Shown in pieces: positions 43,700 to 53,290 of a stretch of 64,000 nt of DNA (positions within the stretch are counted from its first letter, which is position 1; the number at the start of each line of letters is the position of its first letter). Under the pieces are notes generated by a model. That model saw only the letters and a list, made by a program, of their open reading frames with translations, was not told the DNA's origin and made no database searches. The position numbers were made by a program, and so were the translations under genes. The DNA comes from Brasilonema sp. UFV-L1 (GTDB lineage Bacteria > Cyanobacteriota > Cyanobacteriia > Cyanobacteriales > Nostocaceae), in contig NZ_QMEA01000006.1 of the NCBI RefSeq assembly GCF_012912105.1, positions 1 to 64,000 of the forward strand, written 5' to 3'.

Positions 43700-44252
43700 A
43701 AGTCAGAAAAATCTCTTAAGCGGTTGCAAAGACGCCTTTCTAAAACGCAAAAAGGCTCTAAGAATAGAGCCAAGTTTAGAAATAAGGTGGGGCGTGCGCA
43801 CCTCAAGGTAAGTCGTCAGCGTAAAGATTTTGCGCTCAAGACTGCAAGATGCGTAGTGATGTCTAACGACATCGTGGCGTTCGTTAGCGAAGCGGCGCGT
43901 CAGCGCGGACTTGAAGGTGCGGAACATGGTGAAAAACCATAAATTAGCAAAGTCGATTTCCGACGCAGGTTGGACACAGTTCCGTACGTGGATTGAGTAT
44001 TTTGGAAAAGTATTTGGAGTGGCTACTGTTGCGGTACCGCCCCACTACACTTCTCAAAACTGCTCTAGCTGTGGCGAAATTGTGAAAAAGACTCTATCAA
44101 CTAGGACTCATCGTTGCCTCTATTGTGGGCATGTTCAAGATAGAGATCATAATGCAGCTCGCAATATCCTTGAATTAGGACTTCGTACCGTGGGGTCGAG
44201 GTCTCACACGCAGAAATTGAGCCAGCCTTTGTTTGTTGATCTGTCTTCGTAG
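43700..44252 (+). pseudogene. tnpB (IS200/IS605 accessory nuclease) relic
   Basis: The frames 43706-43870 and 43911-44252 translate to pieces of TnpB: first RLQRRLSKTQKGSKNRAKFR, then LKVRNMVKNHKLAKSISDAGW, and last the zinc-finger/RuvC end with SQNCSSCGEIV and CLYCGHVQDRDHNAARNIL. The N-terminal half is missing. A GC-rich repeat-like insertion at about 43873-43905 breaks the frame exactly where the RuvC-II region (typically VEDL) is expected. The four zinc-binding Cys and the final catalytic Asp are still legible, but the gene cannot make a working protein. Confidence 0.85.
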
Positions 44253-44286
44253 TCGGGTACTCGTAGTTATAAGGCTGGCTCAATTT
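44214..44286. repeat. 16-bp perfect inverted repeat at the end of the tnpB relic
   Basis: AAATTGAGCCAGCCTT (44214-44229) is exactly complementary to AAGGCTGGCTCAATTT (44271-44286), with a 41-base loop. It lies across the relic's stop codon and could be a small insertion or a strong RNA hairpin. Confidence 0.75.
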
Positions 44287-44460
44287 CCGGGGACAAGTGC
44301 GTGGGCACACGGGAACATACGCCTCTGGAGACATCGACCTCTGCACGGGTGAGGAAACTCCTTCGGGTAAGCCGAGTCATGGAAAGAGGAAAGCCAAGCA
44401 GCGATGTTTGGAATCCCCCGCTATATCCGGTACTCCGGATTAGCGGTGGGAGGATGTCAA
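44287..44460 (+). ncRNA. Remnant of the IS right end / TnpB guide-RNA scaffold
   Basis: Downstream of the tnpB relic stands sequence with the look of the omegaRNA-coding right end of IS200/IS605 elements: the CTCTGGAGACATCGACCTCTG segment, CCCCCGCTA and TAGCGGTGGG able to pair, and the closing GGAGGATGTCAA. In intact elements the RNA scaffold runs to this end and the flanking DNA (here from about 44461) acts as guide. Whether it is still transcribed is unknown. Confidence 0.45.
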
Positions 44461-44741
44461 GCTCAGCCTCTGCTGGAAGAGATACAAAATTAATAACCGT
44501 TCCTCACCCCACATCCACCAATACCGTTGCTGTTAAGACATTTATTTGTTGAGATTGCAAGGAGGACAAGGGGAAGAGGGGACAAGGAGAACTATTCTTC
44601 TCTCAACTGCTAAGCGAGGACGGTATCATACATCATAACTACAAAAAGTATATTAAAAAAATACTAATATTTCCGATACTGAAAAGATAGGAGTTGAATT
44701 ATGAAAAGAAATTTTAAAATCAGTAAGAATTATAATTTATA
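44461..44741. other. 281-base gap without recognisable features
   Basis: The DNA after the IS right end is non-coding, with a purine-rich stretch near 44560-44590 and AT-rich DNA towards 44740. I see no gene or repeat here. Confidence 0.4.
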
Positions 44742-45062
44742 TTATTCAAAATCAACTTTTTGAAGTAAGGCTATCCACATATCCGGTGGCTCAGAGTAGT
44801 AATCAATGTCCTCTACCTGATATCGACAAGCGTTAGAACTATCACGTAGAATGATGTAATCTCCACGTTTGACACCTTTACCTTGTCCTGTCATATAACC
44901 TTTTACCTGATTATCAACTGATTCAAATATATAGTCACGCCCATTAATATCTTGAGTATAGTCATAAGTTTTAGTTTGTAAGGGTTTTCTTTTATTGAAT
45001 ACAAAATTATAGAATGATAAGAAAATAATATTAAGGTTGATACCTGACCTGGTATGAAACAT
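44742..45062 (-). CDS. Small hypothetical protein
   Basis: A 106-residue frame that I do not recognise as a named family. From about residue 29 onward it has an ordered composition (KTYDYTQDINGRDYIFESV, then GKGVKRGDYIILRD, then YYSEPPDMWIALLQKV) suggesting a small beta-rich domain. The first 28 residues are hydrophobic and AT-encoded and may be upstream non-coding DNA read as protein, so the true start could lie further in. It stands alone between the tnpB relic and the tRNA gene. Confidence 0.5.
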   Translation of the reverse strand: MFHTRSGINLNIIFLSFYNFVFNKRKPLQTKTYDYTQDINGRDYIFESVDNQVKGYMTGQGKGVKRGDYIILRDSSNACRYQVEDIDYYSEPPDMWIALLQKVDFE

Positions 45063-45408
45063 AAGCGATTGGAAAAAAATAGCGTTGAATCAATCAGTTG
45101 TTTACTGTGAACTACCTACACCGACCTGACGGTACGGCTTCTTCCGCTCAAAGCTAAAAGTGCAAAACATCAAACGACGAGATTCATCACCATAATTGAT
45201 AGAGAAAAGCTAAATATTACGATAAACATTGTAAGCTAATACCGTTTCCATATGAAGATACATAGAAATAACCCCAGCGGCTGCGGCACCTCCCCTTTCC
45301 AAGAGGAGGGTGCCCGATAGGGCAGGTGGGGCAGCTTCTCAAATTAGAGCGCGAAGTACTTGACACTACCCCCTGAATTATTGCTATATTATTTAAGAGA
45401 AAAGTTAA
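45063..45408. other. Intergenic region with a dispersed repeat
   Basis: It contains the 40-bp repeat at 45237-45276, which recurs at 54625-54664, followed by GC-rich DNA around CCTCCCCTTTCCAAGAGGAGGG, an imperfect hairpin. The tRNA promoter presumably lies in the AT-rich 45370-45405 segment. Confidence 0.5.
45237..45276 (+). repeat. 40-bp dispersed repeat, copy 1
   Basis: The string from TAATACCGTTTCCATATGAAG to AACCCCA is repeated at 54625-54664 with two substitutions, same orientation. In both places it is followed by a different GC-rich hairpin with CCTCCCC. It is non-coding. Confidence 0.8.
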
Positions 45409-45480
45409 TGGGGCGTAGCCAAGTGGTAAGGCAGCGGGTTTTGGTCCCGCCATCCCTAGGTTCGAATCCTAGCGCCCCAG
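45409..45480 (+). tRNA. tRNA-Gln (anticodon TTG)
   Basis: A 72-base cloverleaf. The acceptor arms TGGGGCG and CGCCCCA pair over 7 bp; the D arm is GCCAAGTGGTAAGGC; the anticodon stem GCGGG/CCCGC holds the loop TTTTGGT with anticodon TTG; and the T arm is CCTAGGTTCGAATCCTAGG. The 3' CCA is not encoded. No introns or odd bases are visible. Confidence 0.97.
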
Positions 45481-46331
45481 TTTTAAAAATGGTCAATAAA
45501 AGCTTAACACTCTTATTAAGTAAAACTCTGGAAACCCCATTAAACAGATAGTCGTCCAGGTGCATCTTCAGGATAACTGAGTGTAAAGCGTACACATTGG
45601 CGATAGCTAGCCCCTTAGGGGGCCTGCGCTAACGCTGCTGCAAGGAAGCGCAGATCGCTGAGCCTCAGTCGCCAATGCCCGGAAATAACACGACTTGCAA
45701 GAGTGTCGGCACAGCCAAACGTTACGCCTACCTTTGGGTTATCCTGAATGCGTCGTCATATCGATATCAGTAATTATTAGTAATTTTGATCCGGGAAATG
45801 ATTGAGTGTACAAGAATAGTGTACTAAACAAGATAAATACTCAAAAAATCCTGTCCGACACATACCCAAACAGAGGTTCATGCTTAATCAGCTATGGGTA
45901 TTTCAACCTTAAGTTAGTAACATAACAAATTAGCCCTCGTAATAACAGCATGATTGTATACGCGATTGCTATTTAATTTTTAAAAAGCGGTAGTCAGTCC
46001 AAAGCTTCGCGATCCAGAGTTTAAAGGTTCACTATACCTAGCAAGATAAAAACCGGATTCCTATAGATAGTCTCCGTATAATGTACATAAGATATGAGCA
46101 AATTGACAAAATTTTATCGTGTAATGTTACTGTATATAAATAAGTGCATTGCTCCGGTATTATTAGCATTTTTCCCAGACTTCAGACAGGGTAACGTATC
46201 TATCACTTGGTTTAGGGCAAAACTCAAATTGTCCTCAAAGGCATCACAACTGTGTCATTAGCTAATGTGTTCACCAACGTTCATGCTGGTGTTGTCGAGC
46301 AAATTGGCAGTCGAGCACATTAGATTTATGT
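45481..46331. other. 851-base intergenic region upstream of the tyrosine kinase gene
   Basis: It contains a small palindromic repeat (45595-45677) and then AT-rich DNA. Just before the kinase gene stand two similar strings, GTCGAGCAAATT and GTCGAGCACATT (about 46294 and 46312), possibly a regulatory direct repeat. No RNA gene or credible frame was found. Confidence 0.45.
45595..45677. repeat. Small palindromic dispersed repeat
   Basis: CATTGGCGA (45595-45603) and TCGCCAATG (45669-45677) form terminal inverted repeats. The interior has GC-rich pieces such as AGCCCCTTAGGGGGC and TGCGCTAACGC in the style of small cyanobacterial repeats. Confidence 0.55.
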
Positions 46332-48623
46332 ATGCCAGGATTTAGCTCGAAAGCGTGCAACTACGGAAAACCACAACTCACAGAAGTTACTAAGGCTATG
46401 CTGAAGTCAGACAAATATCCTCACCCGTTGTCACAAGCTTATACAACCCAGTTAAATGAAGAAGGCGGATTGAATCTGGGTCAAATTGGAGCAACTCTCC
46501 GACGTCGCGCATTATTGATTGCTGGTGTAACAGGCGTGGTGGTTACAGCCGCAGTGTTGAAGGCAGAAACAGACCCTCCAGTATATCAAGGTCAGTTTGA
46601 AATTTTAACAAAGCCTGTGACTGGTGAGGGTCGGGTTGTAGCCAATGTCCCCCAAAGCCTGAGTTCCCAAGAAGGGGTTGCACCTCCTGAGCAAATCGTA
46701 CAACCTGTTCAGACAACGATGAAAGTATTAGAGAGTCGTCTAATACTAGATCCGGTTATCAAGAAGCTTCAGGAGAAATATCGCACAAAATATCCAAAGT
46801 TGGACTATGACTTAATCGTTGATATTTTACAAATAGAATCCCAACAACAAAACATCTTGGAGGTCGAATTTAAAAATGAAGACAAAGAGCTAGTGAGGGA
46901 TGTTTTAACATTACTGAAAGATGCTTATGTAAAATATAGTGTGACAGAGCGTCAAGACGAAGTTGAACAGGCAGTTAGGTTTGTTATAGAGCAAGAACAG
47001 CCATTAAAAAGACGGGTGGAATTCTGGCAAGAAACACTGCGAATGATTCGACAAAGGCATAACTTGGTTGAACCAGCACAAAAAGCTCAAGAAATTTCTC
47101 AACAAGTTGCTACCTTAACGCAACAGCAAGCAGAAAATCGGGTGCAGCTAGAACAAATGCAAGCGACTTATGGAGATTTGATAAGGGAGTTAGCACAACA
47201 GCCAGGTGAAAGAGCTGGGAATTCAGTGCTGAGTGAAAATGCTCGTTACCAAAAGATATTGGATCAAATTCAAGCAGTAGAAATTGAAATCAAAAAAGGA
47301 GGAGCAAAATTCACGAATGACAACCCGAGTTTGCAGTATTTACAGGACCAGAAAGCAAATCTACTCCCAATGCTTGCTGCAGAAGAGAACCGGGTGAAAA
47401 AAGATTATGACAGCCGTATCCAAGCACTGAAAGCGCGTGATATTTCTCTTGGACAAAAAATTGCTAACTTCAATAATGACCTGAGAGATTTAGCAGTCGT
47501 TATTCGTGAATACGATAATACTCAACGGGAATTAAAGATTGCTACTGAAGGTCTGACTCAATTTTCAGCTAAAAAACAAGCATTGCAGATTGAACAAGCT
47601 CAAAGGTTACCTTCTTGGAAGTTACTCGATCCTAAGCTTGAGCAAGTGAAAGAACCAAAGACTGTCTCAGACAGTACCAAACGAAATTTAGCTTTAGGGA
47701 CAGTGTTAGGTTTGCTGTTGGGTACAGGTGCAGCTTTAGTTGCGGATAAACTCAGCAATGTTCTTTACTCTTCTAAAGATCTCAAGGAAGCAACTGGATT
47801 ACCGCTATTAGGAGTTGTTCCTTTAAGGAAAGAATTGGGAGCATTAGCTTGGCAAGAAGTTTCTGGTGGAGTGCAACAAGCAGCTAGAGCAGCCTTTTTT
47901 GAAGTCTTTCGCTCTCTTTACACCAACATCCTTCTTCTGAGTTCAGATACACAGATTCGTTCACTCGTCATCAGTTCAGCAGCAAAAGAAGATGGTAAGA
48001 CGACTGTAGCAATGCACCTAGCACTCGCAGCCGCAGCAATGGGACAACGAGTGCTACTAGTAGATGCCAATCTACGCTCTCCCACAGTCCACAATCGTGT
48101 GGGTTTGATGAATATTCAGGGATTGACCGATGTCATTTCACAAGATTTAGACTGGAATAATGTGATTGAGCGATCGCCTTTAGAAGATAATTTGTTTGTC
48201 TTGAGTGCTGGTCCAATTCCCCCTGATCCAATTAGATTGCTTGCATCTGTGAAAATGCAGGATTTAATGAATGAGCTACAAGCCGCTTTTGATTTAGTAA
48301 TATACGACACACCACCGTTAGTAGGTTTTGCAGATGCTAACCTACTGGCTGCTAATACCAATGGACTCATACTAGTTGCAGCATTAGGAAAGCTCAAACG
48401 TACTATATTCCAGCAAGCATTGGAGGATCTCCAAGTATCTGGCACACCTATTTTAGGAATGATAGCTAATAAGTCCAAAGATACTATGCCTGCCTCATAC
48501 AGCTACTACCAACAGTATTACAAGCAGAGCATGAGTAGTGAAAGAATTGGAGATGATAGTATTAACCTCACTCATTTCACCTCAACCTCATCTTCTTACA
48601 GAAACAGTAGAAGAAACTCATAA
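46332..48623 (+). CDS. Wzc-like polysaccharide co-polymerase / bacterial tyrosine autokinase
   Basis: A 763-residue protein with two membrane segments (about 58-77 and 455-477) around a coiled-coil-rich periplasmic domain (about 110-440), i.e. the Wzz-like chain-length part. A cytoplasmic BY-kinase domain follows, with Walker A AAKEDGKTT (about 551-560), Walker A' VLLVDANLRSP and Walker B LVIYDTPPLVG. The tail has a Tyr cluster (SYSYYQQYYK), the usual autophosphorylation site. It likely controls length and export of the polysaccharide made by the upstream locus, although no wza or wzb gene stands nearby. An in-frame ATG at 46398 is a possible alternative start. Confidence 0.9.
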   Translation: MPGFSSKACNYGKPQLTEVTKAMLKSDKYPHPLSQAYTTQLNEEGGLNLGQIGATLRRRALLIAGVTGVVVTAAVLKAETDPPVYQGQFEILTKPVTGEGRVVANVPQSLSSQEGVAPPEQIVQPVQTTMKVLESRLILDPVIKKLQEKYRTKYPKLDYDLIVDILQIESQQQNILEVEFKNEDKELVRDVLTLLKDAYVKYSVTERQDEVEQAVRFVIEQEQPLKRRVEFWQETLRMIRQRHNLVEPAQKAQEISQQVATLTQQQAENRVQLEQMQATYGDLIRELAQQPGERAGNSVLSENARYQKILDQIQAVEIEIKKGGAKFTNDNPSLQYLQDQKANLLPMLAAEENRVKKDYDSRIQALKARDISLGQKIANFNNDLRDLAVVIREYDNTQRELKIATEGLTQFSAKKQALQIEQAQRLPSWKLLDPKLEQVKEPKTVSDSTKRNLALGTVLGLLLGTGAALVADKLSNVLYSSKDLKEATGLPLLGVVPLRKELGALAWQEVSGGVQQAARAAFFEVFRSLYTNILLLSSDTQIRSLVISSAAKEDGKTTVAMHLALAAAAMGQRVLLVDANLRSPTVHNRVGLMNIQGLTDVISQDLDWNNVIERSPLEDNLFVLSAGPIPPDPIRLLASVKMQDLMNELQAAFDLVIYDTPPLVGFADANLLAANTNGLILVAALGKLKRTIFQQALEDLQVSGTPILGMIANKSKDTMPASYSYYQQYYKQSMSSERIGDDSINLTHFTSTSSSYRNSRRNS

Positions 48624-48749
48624 AACCTCGTAGGATGTGTTGAAGCAGATTGTGTCTTCCTGAGTCAGACACAACTGCTTTTTGCGCCTAGGAGAAAACA
48701 AAAGCGCGGGGATAGAATTTGACTGAGAAATAGACCGTGGGAACGTCAA

Positions 48750-49535
48750 TCAGTCCAGCAAGTCAGGTTGCTGACGGACAATCATGTCATACAGTGACTG
48801 GAAATTGAACCAACCCATGAAATCTGATCCAACTTGGCGATAAGTTAAACTAGCAGTATCAGGGTTAATCAGCACCGGCTTTCCTGCTGCTTGGGCCATC
48901 AACTGTGATTGACAACAGCGATCCATTGTGATAAACCACCATGCTGCCTCATCCACTGAATGACCAACACTCAGTAAGCCGTGATTGCGAAGAATCGCCG
49001 CTTTCTTTTGTCCCAGAGTATTGGCAATACGCTGACTTTCTTCCAAATCCAGTACGACCCCAGTATAGTCCTCAAACAAAGCGTGGTCTTCATAGAAAGC
49101 GCAAGCATCTTGAGTCAGCGGATCGAGAAGACGTCCCAAGGTTGACCAGGTTTTGCCATACAGGGAATGTGTGTGAGCAGCCGCTACTACATCTGGTCGC
49201 GCTTGGTGAATTTGGGAGTGTATAGCAAAAGCAGCAGGGTTTATTGGCTTGTCACCTTCAACGACCTCACCTTTATGGTTAACCAGTATCAGGTCTGAAA
49301 CTCGGATGTGACCAAAGTACATCCCAAAAGGATTAACCCAAAAGTGGTCATGGAACTCAGGGTCACGAGCAGTGATGTGTCCAGCAACACCTTCATCAAA
49401 ACCGTAACGAGCAAACAAACGAAAGGCAGCAGCCAAACGCTGCTTACGATGAAGACGCTCATCTTCCACACGCTCAAACTTGGGTGGATGGGGAAGTTCC
49501 GCTTTTGATAATTTTGAGGGGTCTACTGTGAGCAT
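48750..49535 (-). CDS. Class II aldolase/adducin family protein
   Basis: A 261-residue protein of the FucA/AraD/adducin-head family. The zinc ligands are visible as AHTHS (His121, His123) and NHGLL (His185). Conserved GHITARDP and FWVNPFGM segments near residues 52-71 bind the phosphate or carboxylate of the substrate. Members are aldolases, epimerases or decarboxylases; this subgroup, common in bacteria and fungi, has no settled substrate. It stands alone, convergent with the tyrosine kinase gene. Confidence 0.88.
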   Translation of the reverse strand: MLTVDPSKLSKAELPHPPKFERVEDERLHRKQRLAAAFRLFARYGFDEGVAGHITARDPEFHDHFWVNPFGMYFGHIRVSDLILVNHKGEVVEGDKPINPAAFAIHSQIHQARPDVVAAAHTHSLYGKTWSTLGRLLDPLTQDACAFYEDHALFEDYTGVVLDLEESQRIANTLGQKKAAILRNHGLLSVGHSVDEAAWWFITMDRCCQSQLMAQAAGKPVLINPDTASLTYRQVGSDFMGWFNFQSLYDMIVRQQPDLLD

Positions 49536-49786
49536 AATTTTATCTCAGTATCAACTTAATGGAAATTTAGCTACCGAATTTTCAAAAATACTTAAACTTT
49601 CGTAAAATTATACATTGAATATAATCAAATTATAATCTCCTCAAAATATCGTAAAAAAAACCTTTTCTTGCCAAAATATTGCTGGTTTACGACTTTTGCA
49701 AAAAGAAATCACAAAATGAAATATATTTCCTTTAGATAATGAGGAACATATACACTTCCTCAACAGCCTTATTTAAGGAGCAAAAA

Positions 49787-50137
49787 ATGTCAGATTTTCA
49801 TGACTTCTTAAAACATCAATTTGCCTACGTTGCAATTGGAGAATTCAAACCAGGTAAATTTGAAGAAGCCAAAAGACTTTATGAGCAAGCTGTCTCTACT
49901 TATACTCAAGGTTTCAAAGGAGCATATCTACTGCAAGAGCCAGGAAGTGATAAAGGAATTGCTGTTATTTTTTGGGAAAATGTGGGAGATATGGAAGAAA
50001 ACCACAGTGAGGCTTATGAACAGATCTTGAAAGAGATGACGCCTCTGTTTACTAAGACACCCACGACTTCTTTTTATGAGGTTGTTTGTGAAATTGAACC
50101 AGCAGTGACTCAGGATTTGAATATCGACGAATCGTAG
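49787..50137 (+). CDS. Small dimeric alpha/beta-barrel-like protein (ABM-like)
   Basis: A 116-residue protein. I chose the ATG at 49787 because AAGGAG (49775-49780) lies six bases upstream; an ATG at 49739 extends the frame by 16 weak codons. The sequence has the beta-alpha-beta pattern of dimeric ferredoxin-like barrels: AYVAIGEFKPGKFEEAKRLYEQ, then GAYLLQEPGSDKGIAVIFWE, with two helices between strands. Antibiotic biosynthesis monooxygenase-like (ABM) domains look like this, but no catalytic residue can be assigned. Confidence 0.6.
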   Translation: MSDFHDFLKHQFAYVAIGEFKPGKFEEAKRLYEQAVSTYTQGFKGAYLLQEPGSDKGIAVIFWENVGDMEENHSEAYEQILKEMTPLFTKTPTTSFYEVVCEIEPAVTQDLNIDES

Positions 50138-50259
50138 AATAATGGCGGTGTCAACAAGGGGCATCATTTTAGGTAAAGTAAAAGCATGGACACACCTGTG
50201 AAGTGATTCAATTTTTCTTTGTGCTATTTGCTAACGTTGGCATCGCCGCCTACGACTGA

Positions 50260-52623
50260 TTACTGTGGGGGGACAGACTTTGGCTTTGACTCAGCTGCTG
50301 ATTCTTTCACCGCAGGAGAAGAAATAGAAGTCTGTTTTGATGGCTGACATTGGCTCACAACTTCGGGTTTCGCTTTGGGAACTTTCAATGATTTGAATTT
50401 AGAGGATAAAATTTTGACTTCATCTCCTAGGCTGACTACAGGTTTGTTTGCGGTGGAAGAAGTTGATTGTGAGTTTGATGGACTTGCTTGCCCAATAGAG
50501 CAGACTCGCAGATATATCCAACTGTCTTTCTCTATTTTCTCTGACCTGGAAAGAATTTGCAAAACACTACCTTTTGGAGCAATCACTCCGGTTGGGGGCG
50601 AGGTTGTTTTGATGAATTCGATTTCGCTCGTCGTCTGAATCACTTGTGCTGCATTTGCAGCAGATTTGTCCGAACCATCCTGAGAACCACTTTTGATAGG
50701 TGGTGCTACCAATGGTATCCCCTCCGAGGGAATGATTCTTGGTGAAGAATTTGTTAATTTCTTGATCGGAAGCGACCCTTGATGCCATAGGTATCCCAAC
50801 AAAAGGCTGACGACAACCAATAGCAGCGGAATTACAAACAGTTGCTTTAGTGTTCGCAAAGTTGTCAACCAACTTTTAGTTGAATCTGATGATTTGGTAG
50901 TTGTTGAAGGTACAGATTTAGGCTTTACTCCTTGACCATTTTGAGTTGTTTCCTCCTGAACTGGCTGCGGATTTTGTTTATGGGGCAATGTGGAATTAGC
51001 AGATAAGTTATTTGCTATTGGTTGAACAACTCGTCGGTTTTCAAAGACTCGTTTCTCAATCAGCACAATATCCTCATCACTCAGTTCCAAAGTATACTGA
51101 AACCGTCGCAATTCTTCGCGAGTTCTGTCACTCATCGGGTACGCACGTTCAATTTCATTGTTCAGTACTTGCTCATACTGTCGCAATTTTTGCTGGTGCT
51201 CCTCTATCTGAGCAGTAATGCGTGCTTCAATTGGAGCAACATCCTCATGAGTAAGTCCTAAAAACCCCTGTTGCTCTTGCAGTTCTTGACGCTTTGCCTC
51301 ACTAAAAGGATATTTTTTTTGAATAGCACTTAGAAATAGATTTTCATACTGCTGTAATTTCTGCTTATATGCTCCTACCTCAGCAGTAACGCGGGTTTGA
51401 ATGAAAGAAATATCTTCATCAGCAAGTTGTAATTGTTGCTGCATCTGCTGTAGTTGATTGCTTGTTGATGCACTAAGAGGATATTCCTGCCGTACAGCCT
51501 TTGAAAATTCTTGTTCGTACCACTGCAAGTTTTTTCTGTAAGCTTCAATCACCGCAGTCACTTGTTTTTCGATAGATGCTGTATCTTCATCATTTAGGTG
51601 CAGACTTTGCTGAAAATGTCGCAAGTGTTGGCGGTCAATCTCACTGATGATTAGTTTTTTCTTAATTAGCTCTGTAAATACTTGTTCATACTGTTTTAGT
51701 TTTTCTCTGAACTGTTTTCGGTAAGGTTCTAGAATCTCGTTTTCAATTGCCGTCGCCTCTGCCACAGAAAGTCCGAAACGATTTCTCACAAGATCTAAAA
51801 TATTGCGCCCTACAAAAGAAATTTCTCCACGATCAATGTACCGTGCCACCTCTTTACGATATTTCTGCTTTGGATCGATGAGAGGAACTTTTGTGAGTCG
51901 AATCTTGAATCCTTCTCTAATGGCATAAATCTCTGGCTTCATTAATGGTTGAATGTCTCTTACCTTCTTTTTGGCATATTCATGCAACTCATCAATGGAT
52001 ATGAACCCATCTTCATCTAAATCTGCTACACCAGTTTGAATTCCCTCAACCAGATAACGGGTGTAAATTGATAATTCTGAACCCTCCTGCTCAAAGGAGT
52101 ACTGCGTCGATGAAGATGAAGTCAGGATTGCCCTTCCCTCACCACCTAGTTGCTCCTGAATGTTAACAGTGCCATCATCTCTAACTAATAACCCCTGAGC
52201 AAAAGCACCACTAAAGCAACAATCTAAAATCACTACTTGTCGCCGAGAACGGCTTCTACTCATACTTTCTTGAACGAAGCTGGCTGAAACTGCGCTTGAG
52301 CGGATTAAATCTCCTTGAGGATTTTTGCGAGTTTTGTGAGTTGCTAGGTAAAGTCTACCTGTATCATCCTTTATGCCATGACCTGAGAAGAAAAACAGCA
52401 CTAAGTCATCTCTATGACGCCCAGCAAATAGATTCTCAATTGCTTCCTCCATTTGCTGTCTGGCAGGATTTGTGAGCAGCGTCACATCTGCTTGTACAAA
52501 ACCACCTATGTCTGTATGTAGCAAAACTTGTTGTATAGCCTCGACATCTTTAACAGCCGCAGGCAAAGGGTTCAAACCTGGCTCATACTCACTGACCCCA
52601 ACCAGCAATGCTACTTTCGCCAT
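50260..52623 (-). CDS. Caspase-like peptidase (orthocaspase) with internal repeats and membrane segment
   Basis: A 787-residue protein with an N-terminal C14 caspase-fold domain: VALLVGVSEYEP (4-15), catalytic His82 in FFFSGHG and catalytic Cys136 in LDCCFSGA. Residues about 275-565 contain four or five related segments of about 65 residues, each with a Tyr-Glu...F/L...Lys/Arg-x2-Tyr-Pro opening and an L-x-DEDI-x2-I closing. A single membrane helix (about 605-622) is followed by a Ser/Pro/Thr-rich linker and a C-terminal region resembling an SH3-like domain. I prefer the start at 52623, with GGGAG six bases upstream, over the ATG at 52644. Such proteins are abundant in filamentous cyanobacteria; targets are unknown. 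Confidence 0.85.
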   Translation of the reverse strand: MAKVALLVGVSEYEPGLNPLPAAVKDVEAIQQVLLHTDIGGFVQADVTLLTNPARQQMEEAIENLFAGRHRDDLVLFFFSGHGIKDDTGRLYLATHKTRKNPQGDLIRSSAVSASFVQESMSRSRSRRQVVILDCCFSGAFAQGLLVRDDGTVNIQEQLGGEGRAILTSSSSTQYSFEQEGSELSIYTRYLVEGIQTGVADLDEDGFISIDELHEYAKKKVRDIQPLMKPEIYAIREGFKIRLTKVPLIDPKQKYRKEVARYIDRGEISFVGRNILDLVRNRFGLSVAEATAIENEILEPYRKQFREKLKQYEQVFTELIKKKLIISEIDRQHLRHFQQSLHLNDEDTASIEKQVTAVIEAYRKNLQWYEQEFSKAVRQEYPLSASTSNQLQQMQQQLQLADEDISFIQTRVTAEVGAYKQKLQQYENLFLSAIQKKYPFSEAKRQELQEQQGFLGLTHEDVAPIEARITAQIEEHQQKLRQYEQVLNNEIERAYPMSDRTREELRRFQYTLELSDEDIVLIEKRVFENRRVVQPIANNLSANSTLPHKQNPQPVQEETTQNGQGVKPKSVPSTTTKSSDSTKSWLTTLRTLKQLFVIPLLLVVVSLLLGYLWHQGSLPIKKLTNSSPRIIPSEGIPLVAPPIKSGSQDGSDKSAANAAQVIQTTSEIEFIKTTSPPTGVIAPKGSVLQILSRSEKIEKDSWIYLRVCSIGQASPSNSQSTSSTANKPVVSLGDEVKILSSKFKSLKVPKAKPEVVSQCQPSKQTSISSPAVKESAAESKPKSVPPQ

Positions 52624-52866
52624 TGTCAACTCCCATGCTGCCACATAACCTGCGCTGCTTCAATTATTATCATCAAATTTGCCTGACTGGCGACTTAATA
52701 TTTAGAGCTTTTTGCTATTGGCTTCCACTTCCATTTTAGGAGTGCTTAGCCACAAATTTATCTACAAGCCCAAGTCTCCATTTTCCGAACTGAAATACTC
52801 TTACCAATGCTGATTTAAAAGTTTTATTTTACTCATGCTCAATCACTATTTATACACAAAAGAAAA

Positions 52867-52899
52867 TCGCTAATTGCTGCTTTCTTTAGCAATTAGCGA
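52867..52899 (-). terminator. Strong 12-bp stem-loop, terminator-like on the - strand
   Basis: TCGCTAATTGCT and AGCAATTAGCGA pair perfectly around a nine-base loop. On the - strand the stem is followed by TTTTCTTTT, which makes it terminator-like in that direction. No - strand gene is visible upstream of it, so either an unannotated transcript ends here or the structure has another role. Confidence 0.5.
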
Positions 52900-53290
52900 T
52901 GACAAGGAGCATAATTTTATTGCGAGAATCCTTTGTATAATCTGCACTCATCTAGGTGCTTGTGCAATGATGTGGAGCACTCACATGAAAGTTTCGTCAG
53001 AACCTATTGGTGAAGAAATAGACAAGAGGATAAGCAGGACTCTTAAGTCTTTTTGTGCTAACCAACAAATGATTAACCACACACCCCATATAAAGGCGAT
53101 CGCCTAAATCTGGGTACTCTTTGCTATTGCATGAAACACCCACCCCAAAGGCGCAATGCTCCAGATGAGCAGCGCTTTGAGCAATATCCTATCAACACTA
53201 CCTTGAGGATTTTGATTAGATACTTTGTCAATAGAATTAACAAAGTAGAAATTTAAAGTATAAAACTTTACTTGTTGTACTGCTTGATCG

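Noticed and set aside
43502-43927. Short - strand frames opposite the tnpB relic
   Set aside because: They are antisense shadows of the degraded transposase and GC-rich repeats.
52874-53107. 77-codon + strand frame
   Set aside because: It begins inside the loop of a strong hairpin, has no Shine-Dalgarno and has no recognisable protein character.
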